DNA of 64,000 bases from Siphonodentalium dalli (Eukaryota; Mollusca; Scaphopoda; Gadilida; Siphonodentaliidae): the NCBI GenBank assembly GCA_032622095.1, contig CP136065.1:210096151-210160150 (forward strand), read 5' to 3'. Positions 1-9,662 of this stretch are shown here, piece by piece. The stretch's first letter is position 1. Each line of letters starts with the position of its first letter. The notes under the pieces are model-generated. The model saw only the letters and a program-made list of their open reading frames with translations. It was not told the DNA's origin and did not search any database. Position numbers and translations under genes: made by a program.

Positions 1-174
1 AATAAAAGGCCGCTCAGCCACAGTGTACATCCCCCGAACCGGTGGCTTCATTTGGAGCGGAGGCTTTGTAGAAGTATACTATATGGATAAGACACTTGTG
101 CATTGTCTTATTACTGACATGCATACAAATAACCAAATCTTAAAAAAACTCTTAAAGTCAATATATAACCTCAA

Positions 175-706
175 ATTGGCAAAAAGTCGAAAAGCCCATA
201 TTCGAACTTGACCTATATCGTGATATGACTGATCCACATAAAAACGGTATTTGCAATTAAAGGATCCAAACTTGAGATATCATCCGGAAACCGAAAAAGT
301 GAGAAACTTTCTTAGTAAAACAAGTCGAATAAGAACTACAACTGTCGCAAAAATAGGCGGAGCATACCCATATTCGAACTTGACCTGTACATAGGGCTGA
401 TAAACTCACATACCAAATTTGGTTCAGATATGATAACACAAACTGAAGTTATCATCCGGAAACCAGAAAATTACAAGATTCTAAGTAAAAAAAAGGGCCA
501 TAACTCTCGCAAAAATGGGCGGTGCAAACCCATATTCGAACTTGACCTGTATTTTGGTCTGATAAACTCACCTATGAAATTTGCTTTTGATCTAATAACC
601 GAAACTAAAGTTATCATCTGGAAACCATTTCCGGACGGACGGCTCGACACACGGACGGACACCGGCTATTTTAATAGTCCCCCGAATTATTTTTTTTCGG
701 GGGACA
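175..706 (+). repeat. Pearl-like (PRL) repeat, three core units
   Basis: Three diverged tandem units start with CCCATATTCGAACTTGACCT at about 197, 368 and 531, a period of 163-171 bp. They are followed by an ACGG-type run (about 632-660) and a short hairpin, GTCCCCCGAA...TTCGGGGGAC, at 678-708. This order of core units, ACGG run and terminal hairpin matches the pearl elements of bivalves, which are related to non-autonomous Helentrons. The match is from memory of the family, not a search. Related single units occur at 11330, 20815 and 59890. The short reading frames here look incidental. Confidence 0.6.
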
Positions 707-841
707 ACTAAGCAAACAGAGCAACATATTGCCCTTATTATACACATAAAATATCCAACAAAAATAATTTTGTACCAATTTGCAGGATTGCATGCACCTG
801 AGATTGATTGTAGGGATTGTGAATAATGATACAGTGGTGTA

Positions 842-979
842 TATGATCAGGACTAATAATACAACTACTTCTGGGAGAATGTCTGTCAGACCACTGTCAT
901 TATCCATCACATGTCTTTAGGCACATTTCGATCAATGACCCAGGTCTTGTAAAATTGGGTGAGTGTTAACCCATGTGTG
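842..979. repeat. Dispersed duplicate segment, copy 1
   Basis: About 138 bp is repeated with roughly 90% identity at 1702-1838 in the same orientation. On the minus strand both copies open with the peptide MMDNDSGLTDILPEVVV, but a stop codon lies just upstream in each. I do not recognise it. It could be a duplicated exon fragment or part of an unnamed repeat split by the C element at 1039-1292. Confidence 0.6.
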
Positions 980-1038
980 ATCGATGAAAAGGTTACAGAT
1001 TTTTCTGTGCAATCGAATAATGTGGTACAGTCGAGTTC

Positions 1039-1292
1039 CAAGCCTGCAAATAGTGTGTCTGTCATTTGCAGAATGAGGCCCCCAGAGGGTGAATTTAGTG
1101 ATGCTATCCCACATAGGGGGCTAGCATCACCAAATTAACCCTCTGGGAAACTCATTCTGCTGAGGCCTAAGCAGAATGAGGTCCCCAGGGGGTGAATTTG
1201 GTGATGCTAGACTGCCGTGCTGGATAGTGTCACTAAATTCACCCTCTGGGGACCTCATTCTGCAAATGACAGACACACTATCTGCAGGCTTG
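1039..1292 (+). mobile_element. C element, 254 bp, 8-bp target duplication
   Basis: First copy of family C. The ends are CAAGCCTGCAAATAGTGTGT and its inverse. Inside are two head-to-head hairpins, each with arms AATGAGGTCCCCAGAGGGTG and GTGATGCTA around a small GC-rich loop (a 5-bp deletion-like variant in one arm). It is flanked by TCGAGTTC on both sides (1031-1038 and 1293-1300), a perfect 8-bp target duplication. It has no coding capacity. An 8-bp duplication fits hAT, Merlin, Sola1 or Novosib; the ends are not the usual hAT CAGGG, so I leave the superfamily open. Confidence 0.85.
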
Positions 1293-1296
1293 TCGA

Positions 1297-1701
1297 GTTC
1301 ATCCTAAAACATTGATCATCTAAACCACAATTTATTTCTACATATTCAAAATGACTTCTCTACACAAGACTAATGTTCCCACACTCACATTGTGCAGCAT
1401 GAATTTAAAGGGGCTTCCCGAGATTACATTATATACTCCGGTGGGATAAATGTAATTGCCAACTAAATGAGTTTTTCTGCAACATTATTCCAAATGCCCA
1501 ATTTTGTTTGATATATATACCTTTAGCCATCAATCCAGATATTGGGAAAAGAAGATTTGCTTGGAGATAGGATAATTTAATGTAAGAAAACATCTTTCGC
1601 AGTCTGAATGGATGAAAATATTTGAAAATCCAAAGAAAAGTAGTGGCATAAAATCGGAAGAAAGGCAAATCTTCAAGTACAAGCTTACAAACTGTGCTGT
1701 A
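1297..1701. other. No gene seen, AT-rich
   Basis: Unique-looking AT-rich sequence between the C element and the second copy of the duplicated segment. An open frame on the minus strand continues into that segment but has no recognisable domain. Confidence 0.5.
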
Positions 1702-1838
1702 AATGATCAGGCCTAATGAGACAACTACTTCTGGGAGAATGTCTGTCAGACCACTGTCATTATCCATCACATGTCTTTAGGCATATTTCCATGAATGACC
1801 CATGTCTTGTAGAATTGGGTCGGTGTTAACCCATGTGT
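1702..1838. repeat. Dispersed duplicate segment, copy 2
   Basis: Second copy of the segment at 842-979, with scattered substitutions. The stretch encoding MMDNDSGLTDILPEVVV on the minus strand is identical at the peptide level in both copies. Confidence 0.6.
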
Positions 1839-2198
1839 AAATAGGAGAACAGATGGTACAGCCTGACCCAGATAAGCTTTCAGTTGAAATGACTCAGAAT
1901 ATTGCTTCTTATTGAATTTAGTGTGTTGTTATTGACTTTCTTCTGGAAGTTAATTAACAAAATAGTACATCTGGGTCAACCCATGACCCTCTTAATTATT
2001 TAACAAAAAGGAATAAAAAACCCTCAAAAACAAATATATCCATGGGTGCCAGAACAGATGGTTATGGGGCTACTTCCCCTCCTGTCATGCGCCAAGGACA
2101 GCAATTCGAGATTACAGAAAATTCCCTTTCACTATACTTCAAATATAGCTGGCAGTAAAAACACAAATCAGCAGAATAGGGACTTTCAGGTTTTGTGG
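1839..2198. other. No gene seen, AT-rich
   Basis: AT-rich spacer. I see no gene, tandem repeat or element end before the TA that flanks the B element at 2201. Confidence 0.5.
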
Positions 2199-2200
2199 TA

Positions 2201-2412
2201 CAGTAATTCCCCAATTAATCAAATCCATAACCACAGCAGAATTATGGGTAATTTTTCAGGATTTAGTCGGAAAATGGCTTGTTGCCATTCATCGGAAAGC
2301 TCTCGCCGAGAGCTTTCAGATGAATGGCAACAAGCCATATTTCCGACTAAATCCTGAAAAATTACCCATAATTCTGCTGTGGTTATGGAGTGGATTAATT
2401 AGGACATTACTG
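2201..2412 (+). mobile_element. B element (TA-flanked palindrome)
   Basis: First copy of family B, an almost complete palindrome of two arms of about 105 bp. From the outside in, each arm reads CAGTAATKCYCYAA, then CCACAGCAGAATTATGGGTA, then TTTTCAGGATTTAGTCGGAAA, then GGCTTGTTGCCATTCATCGG, and they meet at GAGAGCTTTC. TA flanks it at 2199-2200 and 2413-2414. CAGT ends with a TA duplication fit a Tc1/mariner/pogo-type non-autonomous element. It encodes nothing and would form a long RNA hairpin if transcribed. Confidence 0.85.
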
Positions 2413-2447
2413 TAGGAATTAATTTAGCACAACCTATGGAGCGATGG

Positions 2448-2598
2448 CAAGCCTGAGTTTAGTGTACCTGTCATTTGCAGAATGAGGTCCACAGAGGGTG
2501 TATTTAGTGATGCTATCCCACATAGGAGGCTAGCATCACCAAATTCACCCTCTGGGAACCTCATTCTGCAATTGACAGACATACTAAACTCAGGCTTG
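2448..2598 (+). mobile_element. C element, short single-hairpin form (151 bp)
   Basis: Ends CAAGCCTGAGTTTAGTGT and inverse surround one hairpin only. Flanks AGCGATGG and AGAGATAG match at 6 of 8 bases, which suggests a decayed target duplication. The copy at 48826-48976 has the same 151-bp length. Confidence 0.8.
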
Positions 2599-2666
2599 AG
2601 AGATAGCTAACACCACAGCAGATATAGTATCATTTCGAGACATCTCCGTTAAAAGTTTGCACCTAA

Positions 2667-2768
2667 TCATTGTACCCAACGTAATCATGTTTCGCGCTGA
2701 TCATTGTACCCAACGTAATCATGTTTCGCGCTTATCATTGTACCCAACGTAATCATGTTTCGCGCTGA
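2667..2768 (+). repeat. 34-bp tandem repeat, 3 copies
   Basis: Three nearly identical 34-bp units each contain TCATTGTACCCAACGTAATC and GTTTCGCGCT. Confidence 0.9.
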
Positions 2769-2929
2769 ATGGGCTGATCGATGCATGACAAGTGAAAGTG
2801 GAACCGACCATTTCTCTAAGAATATCCCATGTGGAAGGTTCGTTTTGAAAAAATGAAAACTTGATATTCACCCCAACCCCAATACACAAACAATATTAAA
2901 GACAAAGTTTGAATTGCAGGGAATGTACT

Positions 2930-3383
2930 CAAGCCTGCCAATAGCGTGTCTGTCATTTGCAGAATGAGGGCCCCAGAGGGTGAATTTAGTGATGCTATCC
3001 CGCACAGCGGGCTAGCATCACCAAATTCACCCTCTGGAGACCTCATTCTGCTTAGGCCTTATCTTCTGGGAAGTATCTATAGTATTAAATTAACATTGTT
3101 TTTAGTTACATTCCCCTTCTAGGAAGTTTCTATATCTCCTAATTTGCAGAAGATAAAATTCTTAATTGAGGTGCCCAATGGGTGAACATCACCAATTTCA
3201 ACTGGGGAACTTCAATCTGATCGTAGGTATGCCATAGCAGTTGAGGGCCTTAGCAGAATGAGGTCCCCAGAGGGTGAATTTAGTGATGCTAGCCTGCTAT
3301 GCCGCCTATGCGGGATAGCGTCACTAAATTCACCCTCTGGGGACCTCATTCTGCAAATGACAGACACACTATTTGCAGGCCTG
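2930..3383 (+). mobile_element. C element, long form (454 bp)
   Basis: Ends CAAGCCTGCCAATAG and CTATTTGCAGGCCTG. Its two hairpins are separated by about 190 bp of AT-rich sequence that contains its own weaker inverted repeat. Flanks AATGTACT (2922-2929) and GATGTACT (3384-3391) are an 8-bp target duplication with one mismatch. The 254-bp copies look like this form with the central part deleted. Confidence 0.85.
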
Positions 3384-3455
3384 GATGTACTTTCAAGTTT
3401 AAGGGGTAAGACTAGAATGTGTGGAAAAGGTTCTTGCTCAATATATGAAGACAAA

Positions 3456-3724
3456 CAGTAATGCTCTAAGTAATCGACTTCTTAACCACAGCAGAATTAT
3501 GGGTAACTTTTCAGGATTTAGTCGGAAATATGGCTTGTTGCCATTCATCGGAAAGCTCTCCCCGAGAGCTTTCCGATGTATGGCAACAAGCCATATTTCC
3601 GACTAAATCCTGAAAAGTTACCAGCTTTCCGATGAATGGCAACAAGCCATATTTTCGACTAAATCCTGAAAAGTTACCCATAATTCTGCTGTGGTTATGA
3701 AGTCGATTACTTAGAGCATTACTG
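3456..3724 (+). mobile_element. B element with internal arm duplication
   Basis: A complete left arm and hairpin turn, then the right arm runs to TTACC near 3621. There it jumps back to repeat about 60 bp (AGCTTTCCGATGAATGGCAA onward) before finishing at ACTG. The left flank is AA, not TA. The repeated arm suggests slippage or template switching within the palindrome. Confidence 0.8.
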
Positions 3725-3760
3725 TAGGTCTAGAGACTACAAATATTCATGATTCATTAA

Positions 3761-3941
3761 CCCTTCCATGACTGGAGCGTCCGGAAATTTTGCGAAAACT
3801 CTGTGCCAATGCATTCTCTTCCACGCCAGTGCATTCTCTTAGATATGAGAGGCTCCCTGCATGGAGACTCACATATGTAAGAGATGCACTGGCACACTGG
3901 GTCTTTAATGCTACACCAGGGCAGCTCCCATCATGAAAGGG
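3761..3941 (+). mobile_element. P3 element (TTAA-flanked)
   Basis: First copy of P3. TTAA flanks at 3757-3760 and 3942-3945. The ends are CCCTTCCATGACTGGAGC and an inverse ending ATGAAAGGG. Inside is one decayed copy of the hairpin cassette (AATGCATTCTCTT arms). TTAA target sites and ends starting CCC are the piggyBac pattern. It is non-coding. Confidence 0.75.
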
Positions 3942-3945
3942 TTAA

Positions 3946-4257
3946 CCAAAAGGAACATTATGTTCAAATTTCAGTGACTTTATTAAGTTGCTTGATTAAG
4001 TGGTAGTGCTAACAGAGGTTTGAATAATTCTTGCATGATATCTCAAGAAATGAGCTTCATATTTTCAAGGAATGATATGTATGGAAAGCCAAAAAGATCA
4101 AATTACAGCAATAAATTAAAGCCACATGATTTTAAAAGAGTAGGCATAACTATAGTTCTTGGCAATTAAGTCAATAATTGCATTAGCAAAAGACATTTTG
4201 ATGTTATTCTCTCAATGTTGAAATTTTTAGGATAATTTGAAAATGAACAGAACAATT
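3946..4257. other. No gene seen, AT-rich
   Basis: AT-rich sequence with no recognised gene or repeat. Confidence 0.5.
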
Positions 4258-4652
4258 ATAGATGCATAATCCGAATATTAACGCTCCCAAATTACTATTA
4301 CCATCAAGGCTCTGAGTAATCAGATAGATTTTTAAAATCTGTTATTTCCCCGACATATGTAATTTTTGGCAGCCTGGCAAAAATTTGTCAAGCCCACGGT
4401 CTCGGACCAAATTGCAGATGAAGATAGATAACTCTAAAATCAAGTGGCTTCGGGTGCTTAATATTTTAAAATCCGACCAGATTTCATTGAACAAAATGTT
4501 GATGAATAACACATTTTGGGCAATTTTATATTATAAATGTAGTTGACTGGTTAATAGCATTATGTTTGGGCAGTTAATCGATTATGATAACATTTCAAAA
4601 AATGTTGTTGTTGGAATCTGATATGGGGACCATCGATTTGGATTAAGTACCT
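4258..4652 (+). mobile_element. J element, decayed long form
   Basis: The right end is ...ATTAAGTACCT followed by TTAA (4653-4656). Internal stretches such as ATATGGGGACCATCGATTTG match, in inverse orientation, the copy at 33451-33735. The left limit is uncertain. The compact version at 33012-33130 shows the family is TTAA-flanked with AGGTACTCAATCC ends. Confidence 0.55.
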
Positions 4653-4858
4653 TTAAGGACTAGAATGACAGACCTGTAATCACAAAAATCACTTAAATCT
4701 CCTTTTAACGTTGAGGATGCATTGTAACTCATCCTAAACAAGGAGCAACATCACATTGAAATCACTGGTGTGCGCATGATAAGGACATCCGGCCTACAAA
4801 CAGAGAACTATTGGGAAGGTTCTACTATCCATCTGGGGTTAAGAGAAGTTAACCTTAA

Positions 4859-5250
4859 CCCTTTACCCAACAAACCGGCCAAAACCGGCCAAATAAAGCT
4901 TCAACAGTCTAAAATATCTTCGGTCTGTCTCAATAGAACCATACAAATATGGATATCATTGGAACCGGCTCCTTGACCACATTGTGATAGTTACAGTTAT
5001 GCCCTGTGCCAATGCATTCTCTTATATATGCGAGTCGACCATAGGTCGCCTCGCATATATAAGAGAATGCATTGGCCTAAAAAAAATCTTTTTTTAATAC
5101 TTTTTACCATTTTTTCTTACATTCTTTAACAATTTTATAATTTTTAATGTGTTAAGCCAATGCATTCTCTTATATATGCGAGGCGACCTATGGTCAACTC
5201 GCATATATAAGAGAATGCATTGGCACAGGGCCCTTCTGTTGGGTAAAGGG
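4859..5250 (+). mobile_element. P1 element (TTAA-flanked double hairpin)
   Basis: First of seven P1 copies. TTAA flanks at 4855-4858 and 5251-5254. Ends are CCCTTTACCCAACA and its inverse. A left region (ACCGGCCAAAACCGGCC, then CTTCGGTCTGTCTCAATAG) leads to hairpin 1, with arms AATGCATTCTCTTATATATG closed by a loop around GTCGACCATAGGTCG. After a T/A-rich spacer comes hairpin 2, the reverse complement of hairpin 1. No reading frame of note. The piggyBac-like class is inferred from TTAA and CCC ends. The right TTAA is also the left TTAA of the E element that follows. Confidence 0.88.
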
Positions 5251-5254
5251 TTAA

Positions 5255-5900
5255 CCCATTCTATACTATTGCTGAGTATAGTTGTCCCTTAGGAAATGTT
5301 CAGATAATAAGTTCAGCAAACGACTGTTGTTTGTTGAACTTATTATCCGAACATTTCCCTCAATAAATACCTAGGACTCCTGCTGTACTTGATTATCTGT
5401 TGTCTACAACCTGCATAATCACCCGAACATCCCTTCAAGTAAATAGTAGACCATTCCAATGTATCTATATATATATAAAAGAATAGGATCTGTCTGTCCA
5501 TCCATCTGTCCGCCTGCCTGTTCGGATTTATCTCACAGACCCCTAGGCATATTTCAGCACCAGATGTAGGCTCTTTATAGATGCGTTTTCACTGTGGCCC
5601 GTGCCATCCAACAGAATAATGGGTATACGTCAACTATGGGCTTATATCAGAACCAGTCAAGTCCAATATGAACCAATTTCAATATTTAGGTCCAATATGA
5701 ACCTATTTGCCCAAGGATATATTGAAGTAGCATAATAATATGATCAATATATATATATAAAAGGAGTACGATCTGTTAGTCATGCGCGCAAAGCGCACAC
5801 AGAGGCCTGTGGCCCATAACACACAAAGGGGCCACAGGACGCTGAATAATAGTACTTTTATAAGTGCATAAGTGGGAGAATCCATTCAGTACAAAAAGGT
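5255..5900 (+). mobile_element. E element interrupted by Helitron-like DNA
   Basis: TTAA flanks at 5251-5254 (shared with the P1 element) and 5901-5904. The left end is CCCATTCTATACT. A hairpin of ATGTTCAGATAATAAGTTCA and its inverse lies at 5295-5357. The stretch ATAGTAGACCATTCCAATGT should run straight into CTTTTATAA, as it does at 51330. Here that junction is split by about 390 bp (5465-5855) beginning with a TCTATATATATAAAAG-like end. Confidence 0.65.
5465..5855 (+). mobile_element. Helitron-like insertion(s), fragmentary
   Basis: Two starts of the form TATATATATATAAAAG plus GATCTGT (near 5466 and 5745) resemble the 5' ends of non-autonomous Helitrons/Helentrons. A hairpin-like GCGCGCAAAGCGC lies at 5785-5797. 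There is no Rep or helicase coding sequence. The class is inferred from the ends only. Confidence 0.4.
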
Positions 5901-5904
5901 TTAA

Positions 5905-6236
5905 GCTGGAGTTATCTCAATGGTATTCTAGTCTAATCTATTACATCTGAGGTTTAACCTGCTTCATAGATAAATAAACACTTCAATAACTGTTATCTAT
6001 GGTGGGACCTGAACAATAACACAGGCAACAACACAGCCTGTTGTTCATAAACCAGGTATTATATGATATAAACATGTGGTATGTCCATGATCCAGGCTAA
6101 ATGAAAATTTCATATTTCTCAGTTTAAAGTGACAGTCATGGTACCAGACCTCCAGTTACAAACACACTGATAATAGCAGAACTAACAAGATAGCTAGCAC
6201 ATTAAATGTTCAGTGTCAGCAGCTGAATTTATATTC
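5905..6236. other. No gene seen, AT-rich
   Basis: AT-rich sequence, no recognised feature. Confidence 0.5.
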
Positions 6237-6244
6237 CAATAGAC

Positions 6245-6568
6245 CAAGCCTGCAAATAGTGTGTCTGTTATTAGCAAAATAAGGTCCCCAGAAGGTGAAT
6301 TTGGTACATAATAGCGTCACTAAAAACACCCTCTGGGGACCTCATTCTGCTTAGGCCTTGAGGTGACTAATGGGAACATCACCAACTTCAACTGGGACAC
6401 TTCAATCTGATTCTTGGTCTCACTTAGCAGTTGAAGCCTATTAAAGAAGAATGAGGTCGCAAGAGGGTAAATTTGGTGATGCTAGCCCACTGTGTGGGAA
6501 AGTGTCACTAAATTCACCCTCTGGGGACCTCATTTTGCAAATGACAGACACACTATTTGCAATCCTTG
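6245..6568 (+). mobile_element. C element, internally rearranged (324 bp)
   Basis: Ends CAAGCCTGCAAATAG and CTATTTGCAATCCTTG. Perfect 8-bp target duplication CAATAGAC at 6237-6244 and 6569-6576. The first hairpin has lost most of its loop side, and part of the long-form centre remains. Confidence 0.85.
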
Positions 6569-6699
6569 CAATAGACACACAATTAATATGTTCAACACAC
6601 TTCTTTTATAATCCAAGTTTTGGGCCACAATTGGCTTCCTGAACTTAAACATTTACTTGGCTCACAAATATTGAACATATATTTTGCTCTTATTATTAA

Positions 6700-7007
6700 C
6701 CCTTTCTGTTCTGAATACTCATTGTAGTTCCAATAATAAATGTTCATATAATGCGTTATTATCGTACTGGGATAAGGTGAAGGTCAGCAGGAGAGTTAAG
6801 TTCCCCCGAGGAAGTAGGAACGGAATATACCTTATTATAAGATAACTTATTACCTGAACATTCCCACCAATGAATATGAATCATTCTGCTTTGTATTATC
6901 AGTTTATCTGTCTGTTGTCTTCTTTTATTACCAGAACACCCCTCCAAATGAATAATAGACTGTTCCAAAGTATAATTTTATAAGAATTCATTCAGTATAG
7001 AATGGGT
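6700..7007 (+). mobile_element. E element
   Basis: TTAA flanks at 6696-6699 and 7008-7011. The ends are CCCTTTCTGTTCTGAATACTC and an inverse of the form CAGTATAGAATGGG. The internal hairpin is partly rearranged, but the conserved tail (TCTGTCTGTTGTCT, then CCCTCCAAATGAATAATAGA) is present. Non-coding. Confidence 0.7.
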
Positions 7008-7069
7008 TTAAATAGAACTAAATATCAATGTCTCTATATGGAAATATTTAGGGACTAAAACATTGTTGG

Positions 7070-7423
7070 TGTTTCTCTACTAAATACTCATTGACTATAG
7101 TTCCGACCAATGAATGTGAATCCTTCAAAACTTATATTATCTTTTCTTCTGACTGTCTTCTACTAAGTTATCCTTAACACCCCTCCAAATGAATTATAGA
7201 CCAATCCAATGTACAGTAATACTCTAATTAATCGACTTCTTAACCACAGAAGAATTATGGGTAACTTTTCTCCCCTTGTGCTTTCCAATGAATGGCAACA
7301 AGCCATTTTTCCGACTAAATCCTGAAAAGTTACCCATAATTCTGCTGTGGTTAAGAAGTCGATTAATTAGAGCATTACTGTATACCTTTATAACGGTGTG
7401 GGAGAAACTTAGTAGAGAAAGGG
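7070..7423 (+). mobile_element. E element carrying a B insertion
   Basis: The right end ...TTAGTAGAGAAAGGG meets TTAA at 7424-7427. The left TTAA is decayed. The B element at 7214-7380 sits in the motif CCAATGTATAC, which is intact in the E copy at 51330-51345, so the TA duplication can be read against an empty site. Confidence 0.7.
7214..7380 (+). mobile_element. B element, left arm shortened
   Basis: CAGTAATACTCTAATTAATC and inverse ends; the left arm lacks about 45 bp next to the turn. TA flanks at 7212-7213 and 7381-7382. It is nested in the E element. Confidence 0.85.
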
Positions 7424-7427
7424 TTAA

Positions 7428-7995
7428 TCGCTTTAATGATTTTACCATGACATCTGATAAAGTATGTACCATTGTCAAATTCTGCATGTTAAGCTGCTTT
7501 CTCAGACCTGCGGCTGGACACATCGGGTTAGGCACAACATTTCAAACCACACATATCTCACCTGGCACTCTCACAGGGTTGCGGTTGATGAGGTTAAATG
7601 CATCCGAATTCAAAATGTTTGAAGTTGGTTGCGCTTAACTGAGCCAAACACACCGTTACACACATCGGAAGGTGCAGTAAGCACCACAAGTACACGAAGA
7701 TGGCTGGGTGATGTGGAAGAAATTAGACGAGTTCGATCCGGAGTCCTTCTATAACTTCTTCTTACCACAACTGAAAGCCTGCAAATAACAGCTAGTCAGC
7801 ACAGAAGCAAAATCTGTAAGCACGGTTAATGTAGGATCTAGCCAGTGGTGTATGAAGATCCAAATTCTCACTTGACTGGAGATATATCGAATCCAACAGT
7901 TACCTGACTATCTTGTAGCCAGTGTTCTAGTGTATGAAATCCTTTTTGGTGATTATATACCTTATATCTACATGTTATATACATAGCCGTATGCA
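7428..7995. other. No gene seen
   Basis: Slightly less AT-rich than its neighbours, with an open 120-codon frame (7276-7638) that begins inside the B/E repeats and has no recognisable domain. I do not call it a gene. Confidence 0.5.
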
Positions 7996-7999
7996 TTAA

Positions 8000-8391
8000 C
8001 CCTTTACCCAACAAACCGGCCAAAACCGGCCAAATAAAGCTTCAACAGCCTAAAATATCTTCGGTCTGTCTCAATAGAACCATACAAATATGGATATCAT
8101 TGGAACCGGCTCCTTGACCACATTGTGATAGTTACAGTTATGCCCTGTGCCAATACATTCTCTTATATATGCGAGTCGACCATAGATCGCCTCGCATATA
8201 TAAGAGAATGCATTGGCCTAAACAAAATCTTTTTTTAACACTTTTTACCATTTTTTCTTACATTCTTTAACAATTTTATAATTTTTAATGTGTTAAGCCA
8301 ATGCATTCTCTTATATATGCGAGGCGACCTATGGTCGACTCGCATATATAAGAGAATGCATTGGCACAGGGCCCTTCTGTTGGGTAAAGGG
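8000..8391 (+). mobile_element. P1 element, near-consensus
   Basis: TTAA at 7996-7999 and 8392-8395. Full double-hairpin P1, the same length (392 bp) as the copies at 4859 and 47560, and apparently only a few substitutions from them. This suggests recent spread. Confidence 0.88.
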
Positions 8392-8395
8392 TTAA

Positions 8396-8930
8396 ACTCA
8401 ACATTGGCCACAGTCCTGTGAAAGGGATAGCAGCATGGCATATTTACCGCATGCGTCAGCCGCAGGTCTGCGAAAGCGGGTTTAGTCTACTACTATCCAT
8501 AAAACATAGATCACCTTGAATACAAATCTCAGAAGCTCACGTTTGCGATTACCTATATTTATTCCAGTCATTGAATCTGAATATAACTGATATTGTGTCT
8601 GACCCATGTCCATTTATAGTGACTCTCCTCTAGATATATTCCTTACCTACATCTTCAGGGGAACTAACCCTTCTGGTGATTTCTGTCTCATTCTTCAGGC
8701 TTCAGACAAATTATAGTGGGAAGATAACAGAGATAAAGTGATAGTGTCAGAATGATTAATGTCATTAGGGGTCAATTCTTCAACAGATCATAGGAGGAAA
8801 ATCCAATGTGATTACAACAGTCTGTACAAATTAATGCAGTTAGGCCATGCAAAGTCAATTTCTCAGGCTAAATGTTTTTTTTAAAACATGCACGCGCAAA
8901 TTTTATTTCTATTTTTTATTTCTAGGAGAC
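8396..8930. other. No gene seen, AT-rich
   Basis: AT-rich sequence with no recognised gene or element. Confidence 0.5.
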
Positions 8931-8933
8931 ATA

Positions 8934-9047
8934 CAGTAATGCCCTAAATAATCAACTCCTTTACCACAGCAGAATTATAGGTAATTTTTTCAGGATTTAC
9001 ACATAATTCTGCTGTGGTTAAGGAGTTGATTATTTAGGGCATTACTG
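8934..9047 (+). mobile_element. B element, short deletion form (114 bp)
   Basis: Both outer arms (CAGTAATGCCCTAAATAATC ... inverse) are present, but the inner arms and turn are deleted, leaving about 57 bp per arm. TA flanks at 8932-8933 and 9048-9049. Confidence 0.85.
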
Positions 9048-9448
9048 TATGAGATCAGCAGCCACAATCAATACTTTTTAATTAATCTATTAAAAAAAAA
9101 ATTGGACTTTTGGGACCATAAGGACAGGCCTGAGAAACAGGAAATTTACTTTTCGTAACCTATGAAATCACTAATTCCCTCAGGAAGCGATGTTTTTGTA
9201 ATATTTATGAATTAAGAAAGCTGCTTGTCAATAATTTGAAATGACGATTGTAAGAACAGCATAAAATGCGCATAACAAAAAGAAAACCTACACTTCCACA
9301 CAATTTGATGAAAAATTATATTTTCGCGTATAAATATGTCTTGATAGACACCAAAATATTTCATTGAGATCCGATAAACTGAGATACATGGTCAGATTGA
9401 CAGATGAAGGGGTGCATATCAAAGACTTCTGTCATAAGAAAAGAGCTA
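9048..9448. other. No gene seen, AT-rich
   Basis: AT-rich sequence, no feature recognised. Confidence 0.5.
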
Positions 9449-9662
9449 CAGTAATACTCTAAGTAATCGACTCTTTAACCACAGCAGAATTATGGGTAAC
9501 TTTTCAGGATTTAGTCGGAAATATGGCTTGTTGCCATTCATCGGAAAGCTCTCCCCTGAGAGCTTTCCGATGAATAGCAACAAGCCATATTTTCGACTAA
9601 ATCCTGAAAAGTTACCCATAATTCTGCTGTGGTTAAAGAGTCGATTACTTAGAGCATTACTG
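9449..9662 (+). mobile_element. B element, full length (214 bp)
   Basis: Complete palindrome with TA flanks at 9447-9448 and 9663-9664. A long open minus-strand frame crosses it only because palindromes mirror their codons. Confidence 0.88.

Noticed and set aside
678-708. Intrinsic terminator-like hairpin with a T run
   Set aside because: It is the terminal hairpin of a pearl-like repeat in a eukaryotic genome; bacterial termination is not relevant.
2667-2768. Possible CRISPR-like array (34-bp repeats)
   Set aside because: The three units are contiguous with no spacers, in an evidently eukaryotic context.
7224-7638. 103- and 120-codon frames
   Set aside because: Both start in the B palindrome and run into sequence with no known domain.
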